This document shows positions 41,484 through 48,609 of a stretch of 60,356 nucleotides of DNA, in pieces (within the stretch, counting starts at the first letter, position 1; each line of letters begins with the position of its first letter). This stretch comes from Bacteroidota bacterium (GTDB lineage: Bacteria; Bacteroidota; Bacteroidia; Chitinophagales; Chitinophagaceae), in the NCBI GenBank assembly GCA_023428755.1, contig JAEYWX010000002.1:1-60356 (forward strand), given 5' to 3'. Under the pieces are notes generated by a model that was not told the origin of the DNA, made no database searches, and saw only the letters and a program-made list of their open reading frames with translations. Position numbers and translations under genes: made by a program.

Positions 41484-42572
41484 ATGCTCAACATTAATTC
41501 AAATGATGGAAAGCCCCCTTTAGGGGGTGCGGGGGTTCACATTCTCGCTATTGAATCTTCCTGCGATGAAACATCGGCTTCCATTTGCGTGGACGGTCGC
41601 ATTCTTTCCAATGTAATTGCTACACAAGCGGTGCATGAGCAATATGGTGGTGTAGTGCCGGAGCTGGCGAGTCGTGCACACATGCAAAACATTGTTCCGG
41701 TTGTTGACGAAGCATTAAAAAAAGCGGGCATCAAAAAAACAGAATTGCATGCAATTGCATTTACGCAGGCGCCGGGTTTGATTGGTTCTTTATTAGTAGG
41801 CACTCAGTTTGCAAAATCATTGTCGCTGGCATTGGATATTCCGTTGATCGCAGTACATCATATGCAGGCACATGTGCTGGCGAATTTGATTCCCGATGAA
41901 AAGCCTTCCTTTCCTTTTTTGTGTTTGACGGTAAGTGGCGGACACACACAAATTGTGTTGTGCGAAAGTGCCACGCAAATGAAAGTGCTGGGCGAAACCA
42001 TTGATGATGCAGCCGGCGAAGCATTTGATAAAACAGCAAAACTGTTGGGGTTGCCTTATCCCGGCGGTCCATTGATCGATAAATATGCACAGTTGGGCAA
42101 TGCTGATCGATTCAAATTTCCGGAACCGCAAATTCCTGATCTCAATTTTAGTTTTAGTGGCTTGAAAACGTCGATCCTTTATTTTCTTCGCAATGCAGGA
42201 ACCAGTCTGGTTTATAAAGAAGAGTTTTTGGCGAATGAAGAAGAACAGAAGAAATTCATTGCTGACAATCTGAATGATATTTGTGCATCGGTGCAACAAC
42301 GGATTGTTTCCATTCTGCTCAATAAGCTGAAGAAGGCTGTAAAAGAAACCGGTGTAAAACAGGTGTGCCTGGCCGGTGGTGTAAGTGCCAACAGTGGATT
42401 ACGGAAAGCGTTTACTGAAATGGGAGAGAAACACCATTGGAAAACGTTTATTCCTTCGTTTGAATATTGTACGGATAATGCAGGTATGATCGCTATAACG
42501 GGTTATTATAAATACCTGGCGAATGATTTTGTTTCGCTGAACGTAAGTCCAAGTGCAAGGGCTGAGTGGTAA
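41484..42572 (+). CDS. tsaD: tRNA N6-threonylcarbamoyladenosine transferase subunit TsaD
   Basis: TsaD transfers the threonylcarbamoyl group to adenine 37 of ANN-decoding tRNAs. The body starts ILAIESSCDETSASI and contains the metal-binding HMQAH, the SGGHTQIV loop, LGLPYPGGP and the late LAGGVSANSGLR. All are intact, so the enzyme should work. The first 19 residues (MLNINSNDGKPPLGGAGVH) are foreign to the family and come from a palindromic repeat (41508-41536). The native start was probably just before ILAIESS, and no other in-frame ATG exists there now. The 362 residues exceed the usual 335-345. Confidence 0.95.
   Translation: MLNINSNDGKPPLGGAGVHILAIESSCDETSASICVDGRILSNVIATQAVHEQYGGVVPELASRAHMQNIVPVVDEALKKAGIKKTELHAIAFTQAPGLIGSLLVGTQFAKSLSLALDIPLIAVHHMQAHVLANLIPDEKPSFPFLCLTVSGGHTQIVLCESATQMKVLGETIDDAAGEAFDKTAKLLGLPYPGGPLIDKYAQLGNADRFKFPEPQIPDLNFSFSGLKTSILYFLRNAGTSLVYKEEFLANEEEQKKFIADNLNDICASVQQRIVSILLNKLKKAVKETGVKQVCLAGGVSANSGLRKAFTEMGEKHHWKTFIPSFEYCTDNAGMIAITGYYKYLANDFVSLNVSPSARAEW
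41508..41536. repeat. GC-rich palindromic repeat inside the tsaD 5' end
   Basis: GGAAAGCCCCCTTTAGGGGG continuing TGCGGGGGT. The stem is CCCCCTTTAGGGGG. It is translated in frame as part of the TsaD N-terminus. Confidence 0.7.
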
Positions 42573-42577
42573 GAGAA

Positions 42578-42638
42578 GCCGGTAGTCTTTAGCCGGTAGT
42601 TAAACAGTTAGCACCTGCTCATCATTCATTACTCATCA
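42578..42638. repeat. Two 7-nt-phased arrays between tsaD and the methylase
   Basis: GCCGGTA GTCTTTA GCCGGTA GTTAAAC AGTTAGC, then CTCATCA TTCATTA CTCATCA. The second array ends 2 nt before the next start codon. Confidence 0.65.
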
Positions 42639-42640
42639 AA

Positions 42641-43381
42641 ATGCCCAACAACTATTTTCAATTCAAACAATTTACAGTGCAGCAGGAAAACGCTGCGTTG
42701 AAAGTGAGCACCGACAGTTGTTTGTTTGGAGCGTGGGTAGCGGAAGAATTAAGAAGTACGGACAACTCACTCACAATTCACCATTCACCCCTCACTATTC
42801 TTGATATTGGTGCAGGTACTGGTCTGCTGATGTTAGTGCTGGCGCAGAAATGCGATGCATTGATCGATGGAATTGAAATTGACGAACCATCTTATCGGCA
42901 AGCAAAAGAAAATATTGATGCTTCACCATGGAAAGAACGATTGCAACTGTTTCATGGGGATGTAAAGCAATTCAACTTCTCCAAAAAATACGATCTCATT
43001 ATTTCTAATCCTCCCTTTTATGAAGGCGATTTGAAATCGGATGCCGCTCACAGAAATGTAGCCATGCATGATGCAGGGTTGAAACTGGACGAATTGTTGA
43101 CTTCGGTTGACGCAAACTTGACGGTCGAAGGAAGGTTTGCAGTACTGCTTCCGTGGAGTAGAGCAAGCTATTTTATTGATCTTGCAAATAAGTCTAACTT
43201 TTACTTGGAAAAACAAGCAATTGTTTCTCAGACTGAGAAACATCAATATATACGAGCCATGTTTATTTTCAGTAGACAAAACTTGGGTAAAGTAAGACCT
43301 TTATTTATTCCAATTCGTAACGATAACGAATATTCGGATACGTTTATTCGCCTATTGAAGGATTATTATTTGTACTTATAA
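42641..43381 (+). CDS. TrmN6-type tRNA/N6-adenine methyltransferase
   Basis: A 246-residue SAM-dependent methylase related to TrmN6, which makes m6A37 in tRNA-Val. The SAM loop is LDIGAGTGLLMLVLAQ, and the catalytic NPPF tetrad lies in IISNPPFYEGD. Between GAWVAEE and ILDIGAG the protein carries about 15 extra residues (LRSTDNSLTIHHSPLT). These are encoded by a 7-nt-phased array at 42764-42798, so repeat DNA has been tolerated in frame just before the SAM-binding strand. The other motifs are intact. Confidence 0.85.
   Translation: MPNNYFQFKQFTVQQENAALKVSTDSCLFGAWVAEELRSTDNSLTIHHSPLTILDIGAGTGLLMLVLAQKCDALIDGIEIDEPSYRQAKENIDASPWKERLQLFHGDVKQFNFSKKYDLIISNPPFYEGDLKSDAAHRNVAMHDAGLKLDELLTSVDANLTVEGRFAVLLPWSRASYFIDLANKSNFYLEKQAIVSQTEKHQYIRAMFIFSRQNLGKVRPLFIPIRNDNEYSDTFIRLLKDYYLYL
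42764..42798. repeat. In-frame 7-nt-phased array inside a methyltransferase gene
   Basis: AACTCAC TCACAAT TCACCAT TCACCCC TCACTAT, five words in exact phase. The word style (TCANNAT) matches the intergenic array that ends 126 nt upstream. Confidence 0.75.
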
Positions 43382-43391
43382 ACTACGTCTC

Positions 43392-43461
43392 AACCTCCTT
43401 CAGGGTTTTCAACCGCTGACGGGGTTTCGTACTTCGTACATCTAACATCGTACATCATTTA
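43392..43461. repeat. AACC-GGGTTT palindromic element joined to a 7-nt array
   Basis: 43392-43429 begins AACCTCCTTCAGGGTTTTCA and ends GACGGGGTTTCG; a closely similar element lies inverted at 52985-53026. It runs directly into TCGTACT TCGTACA TCTAACA TCGTACA TCATTTA (43427-43461). Confidence 0.65.
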
Positions 43462-43471
43462 ACAACTTACA

Positions 43472-44674
43472 TTATTTCACTCCAGCGTATTCTTTCAAAT
43501 AACTATATTCATCTGTCAACACACCTTTCTTCAACATCGTAGCCCGTTCAAGAACTGCAGAACCACCTTTTACCAAATCGTCCAGTACAAATTTGATGAG
43601 TTGTTCACCAAAATAACGGGATGCATCTCTTGGTAATTCATTCGGCAAATTACCAACGGCCATTACATCAACCGAAGTGGGTAAGTAGGGTGCTGTTTTT
43701 TGCAGCGTGATCTTATCAACTCCATACACCGGATCAGCAATGGTAGAATCGCCGATATTGATGGGGATAGAACCACCTGTATCATTGGTTACATCAGCAA
43801 TGGTTTGAATTTTGAATGAGCTATTGCGAAACTCATCCAATGTAAATAACGAAGGAATGCTTTTATCCCAATACACTCCGTTGAGCAAAATATCGGTTTG
43901 CTTTACAAAAGGAGAGAAGCTGCATTCATATTCTTCCGGGTGTTCGTGAAAGTTATCCCGGTTATACGTACCATCATCTTTTCGTTCGTACAAATCCCGA
44001 CCTTTCAGATGCACATACACAGGGTATTCGTATTGGCGATGCAGATAATCAAACGGCTCTACTTCATTTACACCAAGCAGGTTCATAATCTCCAGTAATC
44101 CATGTGCTACACGACCGCTGCCGGTAATGGCAATTTTTATTTTGGGCAGCTTCAACCCGAAATAAGTATGGATCAACTGACGATAATCTCTCACATCGCC
44201 CACACGTCCCAGTTTAAATGCACCAGTACGATTTCCAAATGCCATCATACCATTGTGGGCGCCAACAACGCCTGCAAAAAAGCCGAAGCCAATAATACGT
44301 TGACCGTCATCATGGGTTAAACATTCATAATCGATCAACGTAATTTTCTTCTCCACCATCGCCCGCATGAGTTTTTGATTGTGGAGCTGTGCCTTTTTGG
44401 TATGGGAAAAAAACAAATAGGTTTTAGAAGGGATCAGTTCTTCAACAGGTACTTCTTTGATGCCAAACAAAATATCGCATTGCTGCATGTCTTCTACAAC
44501 TTCAATTCCGGCTGAGCGGTATTCCTTGTCGGTAAAACAGCGGTGCAGCGATGATTGTACCACGATCTTTACATTGCTGCTGTTTTTGTGTACCCATTTG
44601 CATTGGGCAGGGGTGAGCGCTACACGGTTATCGGCCGGTGTTTTTCCTTCTCTGATAAGTCCTATCGTAAGCAT
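43472..44674 (-). CDS. NAD(P)-dependent oxidoreductase, saccharopine dehydrogenase (LYS1)-like
   Basis: A 400-residue enzyme of the alanine dehydrogenase/LYS1 group. The N-terminal IGLIREGKTPADNRVALTP segment is the substrate-binding signature; the Rossmann loop is AITGSGRVAHGLLEIM (about 177-192). Fungal homologues form lysine from saccharopine, but bacterial members often have other or unknown substrates, so the reaction is left open. The IADVTNDTGGSIP and ADPVYGVD segments also fit the family. The gene stands alone. Confidence 0.8.
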   Translation of the reverse strand: MLTIGLIREGKTPADNRVALTPAQCKWVHKNSSNVKIVVQSSLHRCFTDKEYRSAGIEVVEDMQQCDILFGIKEVPVEELIPSKTYLFFSHTKKAQLHNQKLMRAMVEKKITLIDYECLTHDDGQRIIGFGFFAGVVGAHNGMMAFGNRTGAFKLGRVGDVRDYRQLIHTYFGLKLPKIKIAITGSGRVAHGLLEIMNLLGVNEVEPFDYLHRQYEYPVYVHLKGRDLYERKDDGTYNRDNFHEHPEEYECSFSPFVKQTDILLNGVYWDKSIPSLFTLDEFRNSSFKIQTIADVTNDTGGSIPINIGDSTIADPVYGVDKITLQKTAPYLPTSVDVMAVGNLPNELPRDASRYFGEQLIKFVLDDLVKGGSAVLERATMLKKGVLTDEYSYLKEYAGVK

Positions 44675-44846
44675 GTCAATCGTTTAAGGGCTTGCAATAT
44701 AAGATTTAAGAAAAAGTAGTTCGTATAAAAAATTTCATACGAAAGCAAAGATTCTGTAATATTGCAACCCCAAAGGAAAGTCTTCTGCCTTTATGGCGAA
44801 AATGCTTTAGCCGGCGGGATCAGTTCTTAAAAAGATATAGTCGCAT

Positions 44847-44930
44847 GCCCATGTGGCGGAATTGGTAGACGCAGCAGACTCAAAATCTGCCATTCGCAAG
44901 GATGTGAAGGTTCGATTCCTTTCGTGGGCA
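44847..44930 (+). tRNA. tRNA-Leu (anticodon CAA)
   Basis: A type II tRNA of 84 nt. The acceptor stem is GCCCATG with CGTGGGC and discriminator A. The D arm contains AATTGGTAGACGC, the anticodon arm is GCAGA-CTCAAAA-TCTGC (anticodon CAA, reads UUG), a long variable arm follows, and the T arm GGTTCGATTCC is intact. A complete CCA is not encoded (ACA follows). No integrase or duplicated 3' end is nearby. Confidence 0.97.
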
Positions 44931-44938
44931 CATTTTTT

Positions 44939-44974
44939 TACCCGCACTTCGTTCAGTTGAAGGCGGGTTTTTTT
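44939..44974 (+). terminator. Rho-independent terminator of tRNA-Leu
   Basis: CCCGC-A-CTTC (44941-44950) pairs with GAAG-GCGGG (44959-44967), followed by seven T. Confidence 0.85.
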
Positions 44975-45121
44975 ATACCCGTCTTTCAAACAAATACATT
45001 TTCATCAAAACAAGCAACCATTACCCAGCAAAGTAATTTTCGTAGACTGGTTGCAGCATCACTTACGCAATCGATTCCGTCATTTACCAGAGTTTTAGCA
45101 TGGATCAGCATGTTGAAGTTG

Positions 45122-45129
45122 TAACTTTG
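45122..45129 (+). promoter_or_regulatory. Candidate -7 element upstream of 45222
   Basis: TAACTTTG is a TAnnTTTG match about 92 nt before the ATG. The -33 is poor. The remaining 44975-45221 gap shows no gene. Confidence 0.35.
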
Positions 45130-45221
45130 AAGGCCAATCGTTCGGTCAACATCTGTTAAAATCTATTGCTGAACGAACAATTTCGCTTCCCGTTTATTAT
45201 TCATACTATAATTCAATCACC

Positions 45222-45515
45222 ATGCGAAAAGGAATTGCCGAAGCCCGTAATGCCACCATCGAATTCAATAAAAAAGCATTAGATCAGTTGCAAAGCAAGG
45301 GCTACAAGTTTGTTCAGGTAAAAGGGTTAACAATAGATAAGCATTACGATTATGTAGAACCACATTTTTTGGTGTTGGTACCCATGAAAGAATTGCCAAC
45401 CGATCCATTAAAGCGGGATATTTATGAACCGATCGGTAGTGAGTTGCTGTACCAATGGGCCAGTGAAAAGAATGAATATCCAGAAATCGTTATTGCAAAC
45501 AATCTCTACAATTAA
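45222..45515 (+). CDS. Conserved-looking small protein, 97 aa
   Basis: A 97-residue soluble protein beginning MRKGIAEARNATIEFNKKAL. It has helix-strand-helix predictions and a VLVPMKELP strand in the middle, with no catalytic motif. It is followed 3 nt later by the SRPBCC gene, so both are cotranscribed and probably act together, possibly with the second gene's ligand pocket. The family is not recognised. Confidence 0.65.
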   Translation: MRKGIAEARNATIEFNKKALDQLQSKGYKFVQVKGLTIDKHYDYVEPHFLVLVPMKELPTDPLKRDIYEPIGSELLYQWASEKNEYPEIVIANNLYN

Positions 45516-45518
45516 TTC

Positions 45519-46025
45519 ATGGCTACGTTTTCTTTAAAAACAGTCCAGAAAATTCCGGTTGATATTGATACGGCCTGGGAGTTTTTCTCAAATCCAGCTA
45601 ATCTTCAGGCAATAACACCCGATAATCTCGGCTTCAAGATCTTATCGCAACATCACGGCGATAAAATGTATCCCGGCCAGATCATTGAATACAAAGTAAG
45701 TCCTGTGCTGGGCATTCCAATGTATTGGATGACGGAGATAACTCATGTGAAAGACAAAGAATTTTTTGTTGATGAACAACGCTTTGGTCCATACCAATTG
45801 TGGCATCATCAGCACCACTTTAAGATGATCGAAAGCGGCGTGGAAATGACAGATATTGTGCATTACCGCAATCCACTTGGTTTCCTGGGGAATATTGCCA
45901 ACAGTTTATTTGTAAAGAAACAGTTACTCAAGATTTTTGAGTACAGATTCCAGGCTGTTGAAAAACGTTTTGGCAAGTGGCCGGATAATACGATTAACAA
46001 AGTGGAATTTTTTAAAGCAGCATAA
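45519..46025 (+). CDS. SRPBCC family (START-like) protein
   Basis: A 168-residue protein with the START-like helix-grip fold. The opening SLKTVQKIPVDIDTAWEFFS and following ITPDNLGFKIL are characteristic, as are the beta strands around GQIIEYKV and the final helix (LLKIFEYRFQAVEKRF). Members bind hydrophobic ligands or are annotated loosely as cell-division inhibitors next to epimerase genes. The ligand is not determinable. A very strong bidirectional terminator lies 20 nt after the stop. Confidence 0.85.
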   Translation: MATFSLKTVQKIPVDIDTAWEFFSNPANLQAITPDNLGFKILSQHHGDKMYPGQIIEYKVSPVLGIPMYWMTEITHVKDKEFFVDEQRFGPYQLWHHQHHFKMIESGVEMTDIVHYRNPLGFLGNIANSLFVKKQLLKIFEYRFQAVEKRFGKWPDNTINKVEFFKAA

Positions 46026-46045
46026 ACGAAAAACCGCTTGCATAA

Positions 46046-46083
46046 AAAACAATGGGCAGCCAATTGGCTGCCCATTGTTTTTT
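46046..46083. terminator. Perfect bidirectional terminator
   Basis: AAACAATGGGCAGCCA and TGGCTGCCCATTGTTT form a perfect 16-bp palindrome-type stem centred on AT/AT between convergent genes. Confidence 0.9.
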
Positions 46084-46798
46084 AGATTGCCTGGTGATTG
46101 AAGGGCTGCACCACCATTTCACTCACCACAGCACTGGTTGGTTGCTGGCACAAAAACCAAATGGCTTTTGCTGCTTCTTCTGCCATTACCATTTTATCAC
46201 GCTGTACACGCAAATCAATTGTATCCCAAAAAGGCGTATCAACACCACCAAGAAATAAATTGGTGATGCGTATCTCTGTTCGTTTCACTTCTTCACGAAT
46301 ACTCTGCATCATGCCGTTCAATCCGTACTTCGATGCACTGTAAGCAGCTGCACCCAGCATCGGTACTTTACCCAGGATACCCGGAATATTTATGATCAAT
46401 CCTTTCTTTGTTTCTTTCATGTTCGGCAAAAATGCTTTCACCAATAGAAAAGGTGCATAAAGATTGGTGTGGATGGTTTGCATGAATTCTTCTTCCGTTA
46501 ATGTGTCGGACGATTTGATGATACCGAGCCCTGCTGCATTCACCAATACATCGATGGTTGGATATTGTGCAAAGAACTGTTCTTTCAATACAGCTACTTC
46601 AGCCGGTTTACTGATGTCGAGCGCCAGTGTTTTGGATGAAGGAAGATGTAATTCCTGTGCCAATGTCGCCAGTTTTTCGCTGTTACGACCGGCAAGGAAT
46701 AAATGCGCTCCGCTGCCGGCTAATAATTTAGCCACTCTGCTGCCAATGCCGCCGGTTGCACCAACGATCAATACATGTTTATTTTTTACTGATTCCAT
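46082..46798 (-). CDS. Short-chain dehydrogenase/reductase (SDR)
   Basis: A 238-residue classical SDR. The cofactor loop GATGGIGSR (residues 13-21), the NAAGLG motif, and the catalytic YSASK with upstream Ser are all present, so it should be an active NAD(P)H enzyme. The substrate is unknown. It is the last gene, in reading direction, of the photolyase cluster and lies 50 nt after the FAD-domain gene. Confidence 0.9.
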   Translation of the reverse strand: MESVKNKHVLIVGATGGIGSRVAKLLAGSGAHLFLAGRNSEKLATLAQELHLPSSKTLALDISKPAEVAVLKEQFFAQYPTIDVLVNAAGLGIIKSSDTLTEEEFMQTIHTNLYAPFLLVKAFLPNMKETKKGLIINIPGILGKVPMLGAAAYSASKYGLNGMMQSIREEVKRTEIRITNLFLGGVDTPFWDTIDLRVQRDKMVMAEEAAKAIWFLCQQPTSAVVSEMVVQPFNHQAI

Positions 46799-46848
46799 GA
46801 AATAAGTTTATGCTTCAACAAAAAAGAAATGCTTTGGTTGAATAATGA

Positions 46849-47943
46849 TTACAAATAGCGTTCACATTTTTTCCAGTAGCTGAAAAATGAATTGAAATAA
46901 CCTGTTACCTGCGGAAACATCCACTCCCGACTGTCTTTTGTTCCTGTATAATGTTCAAAAGCCGGATGTTCTTTGGAGATGATGGGTGCATTGCCGCTGA
47001 CTTGTAACAGCTCATTAAACTCGCCCACAAAAAGCTGTATGCCTTCAATGTTTTGCGAAAGATCAAGAATGAACTGTAGTACTTTTTCACTCACAGGATA
47101 GTTCTCAAAGTGTGATGGCTCCAGTAATAGTATTCTGTTGGCATCTTCTTCTGTACGCCAATTGGGATCGAGATTGTAAGAGTTGTAGATCAACACCGGT
47201 TTGGATGGAACGATATTAATCGCAGCAGCTTTTGGTAATTCGGTGTGTAATGATAATTCAACTGTTTCCCGCAGTGCATCGGGAATAGCTATTTCCGGTA
47301 ATTCTTCATAACTCTTATCAAGGAATGTATGGCGTTGTTTGCTGTTACAATACTTATTGATGTTTTCCTGGTTGCAATAATATTTTTTGGATGAGAAGGC
47401 CGCTGCAACCCATTGCCAGCTGCAATTATTACTTGCCAGATCGCCATCGAGTAAATGATAATACATCCATTTGCTTGGTTGATGCCAATGTGCTTTTCCA
47501 ATATTACAAACAATGGAAGCGGTGTACATACGTGCATGGTTGTGCATATAACCTGTTTCGTACAATTTGCTGATCTGTTCATCAATCGCTTCAATACCTG
47601 TAGTTGCGTTTGCAACACTGCTGATCATTTGGCTATGCTGCACATCAACCTGCTCCTGTTTCAATGCTGTGTTAATTGCTGCAGTTCCTTTTGTCTGCCA
47701 AACACGCTGAAAATATTCACGCCAGGCAAGCTCTTGTAAAAATTTCTCCACCTGGTAAGGTTTGTAGCCTTTCTTTAATACAATTTCCTTCACTTGTTTT
47801 ACACTAATAACGCTACGTGAAATATAGGGCGACAGATACGTTACATCACCATCAATAAAATTTCTCGTCTTGCCATAGCGGATAGGATCAACGTTTTCAA
47901 TACGTTCAAGAATAGCAGGATACTCAACTGGAAATGAAAGCAT
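46849..47943 (-). CDS. Photolyase FAD-binding domain protein without antenna domain
   Basis: A 364-residue protein corresponding to the C-terminal helical FAD domain of DNA photolyases and cryptochromes. It starts where the linker should be (PVEYPAILERIENVDPIRYGK) and has the LSPYISR, FLQELAWREYFQRVW, YMHNHARMYTAS and DGDLASNNCSWQWV elements that contact FAD and the DNA lesion. The N-terminal alpha/beta domain that holds the antenna pigment in normal photolyases (about 130-200 residues) is missing. It may act with a different antenna, or as a light sensor. It lies in a cluster with a second, unrelated photolyase-type gene. Confidence 0.85.
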   Translation of the reverse strand: MLSFPVEYPAILERIENVDPIRYGKTRNFIDGDVTYLSPYISRSVISVKQVKEIVLKKGYKPYQVEKFLQELAWREYFQRVWQTKGTAAINTALKQEQVDVQHSQMISSVANATTGIEAIDEQISKLYETGYMHNHARMYTASIVCNIGKAHWHQPSKWMYYHLLDGDLASNNCSWQWVAAAFSSKKYYCNQENINKYCNSKQRHTFLDKSYEELPEIAIPDALRETVELSLHTELPKAAAINIVPSKPVLIYNSYNLDPNWRTEEDANRILLLEPSHFENYPVSEKVLQFILDLSQNIEGIQLFVGEFNELLQVSGNAPIISKEHPAFEHYTGTKDSREWMFPQVTGYFNSFFSYWKKCERYL

Positions 47944-47949
47944 TTTCTT

Positions 47950-48333
47950 TTATTTAATTGTACGGCACTTGTATGCCCAATAAAGTAAAAAAGGATGTAC
48001 AACGAGCAGTCGAACCCATGCAATCCATACAGGCACACAAAGTGCATCACTTAAACAACCACCTTTCTGAATGAAATAAATATGTGCAGGTAAAAAAGCG
48101 ATTAATAAAAAAAGAATGGCATTGCAACCCAGCTTTCTGGTTGAAGGTAACAGCGCCGCAATGCCAGCTACTACTTCGCCGGCACCACTCAACATGTTCA
48201 GCAGCGAAGGATTGGGAAAATAATCGGGTATGAGCGGCAGATAAAAATCAGGATTGATGAAATGATTGATTCCGCCAAGAATAAAGAACACGCCTAAAAC
48301 AATGACAGCAATTTTTGGAAACAATTTTTTCAT
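47950..48333 (-). CDS. DoxX-type membrane protein
   Basis: A 127-residue protein with four membrane segments; it starts MKKLFPKIAVIVLGVFFILG and has GGINHFINPDFYLPLIPDY, which matches DoxX/MauE-like proteins. It is separated from the flanking photolyase-type genes by only 3-6 nt, so it is cotranscribed. The constant presence of a DoxX protein in such clusters suggests a redox or quinone-linked role, but that is inference. Confidence 0.8.
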   Translation of the reverse strand: MKKLFPKIAVIVLGVFFILGGINHFINPDFYLPLIPDYFPNPSLLNMLSGAGEVVAGIAALLPSTRKLGCNAILFLLIAFLPAHIYFIQKGGCLSDALCVPVWIAWVRLLVVHPFLLYWAYKCRTIK

Positions 48334-48336
48334 GCG

Positions 48337-48609
48337 TTATCGTTTACTGATTTTGTTCATACTGATGCTGCGTTGCCGGTTGCATTTAAAACGGTTTACT
48401 TCGTCGCTACGTAAAACGGTGTGTTTGGTGGTACGACCTGCCATGCGTTTACGCCACATACGAAAACTCGATGGTTTGCTGTTGGCCCGCATAAATGCAA
48501 TTACATCTTTTTCCTTCAGCCCAAACTGCAGTTCAATGGCTTCGAAAGGAGTGCGGTCCTCCCAGGCCATTTCAATAATACGGTCTTTATCTTCTATAGT
48601 AAAATTCAT
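48337..48609 (-). CDS. DUF2805 (TIGR03643) family small protein
   Basis: A 90-residue protein with the family opening TIEDKDRIIEMAWEDRTPFE and the continuing FGLKEKDVIAFMR, followed by WRKRMAGR, rich in positive charge. The N-terminal half looks like a helix-turn-helix; function unknown. Homologues are typically encoded beside cryptochrome/photolyase genes, as here, and the start overlaps the photolyase-like gene's stop by 4 nt, so the two are translationally coupled. Confidence 0.88.
   Translation of the reverse strand: MNFTIEDKDRIIEMAWEDRTPFEAIELQFGLKEKDVIAFMRANSKPSSFRMWRKRMAGRTTKHTVLRSDEVNRFKCNRQRSISMNKISKR

Noticed and set aside
44847..44930. tRNA-Leu as an integration site for a genomic island
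   Set aside because: No integrase, no duplicated tRNA 3' end and no change in gene content around it.
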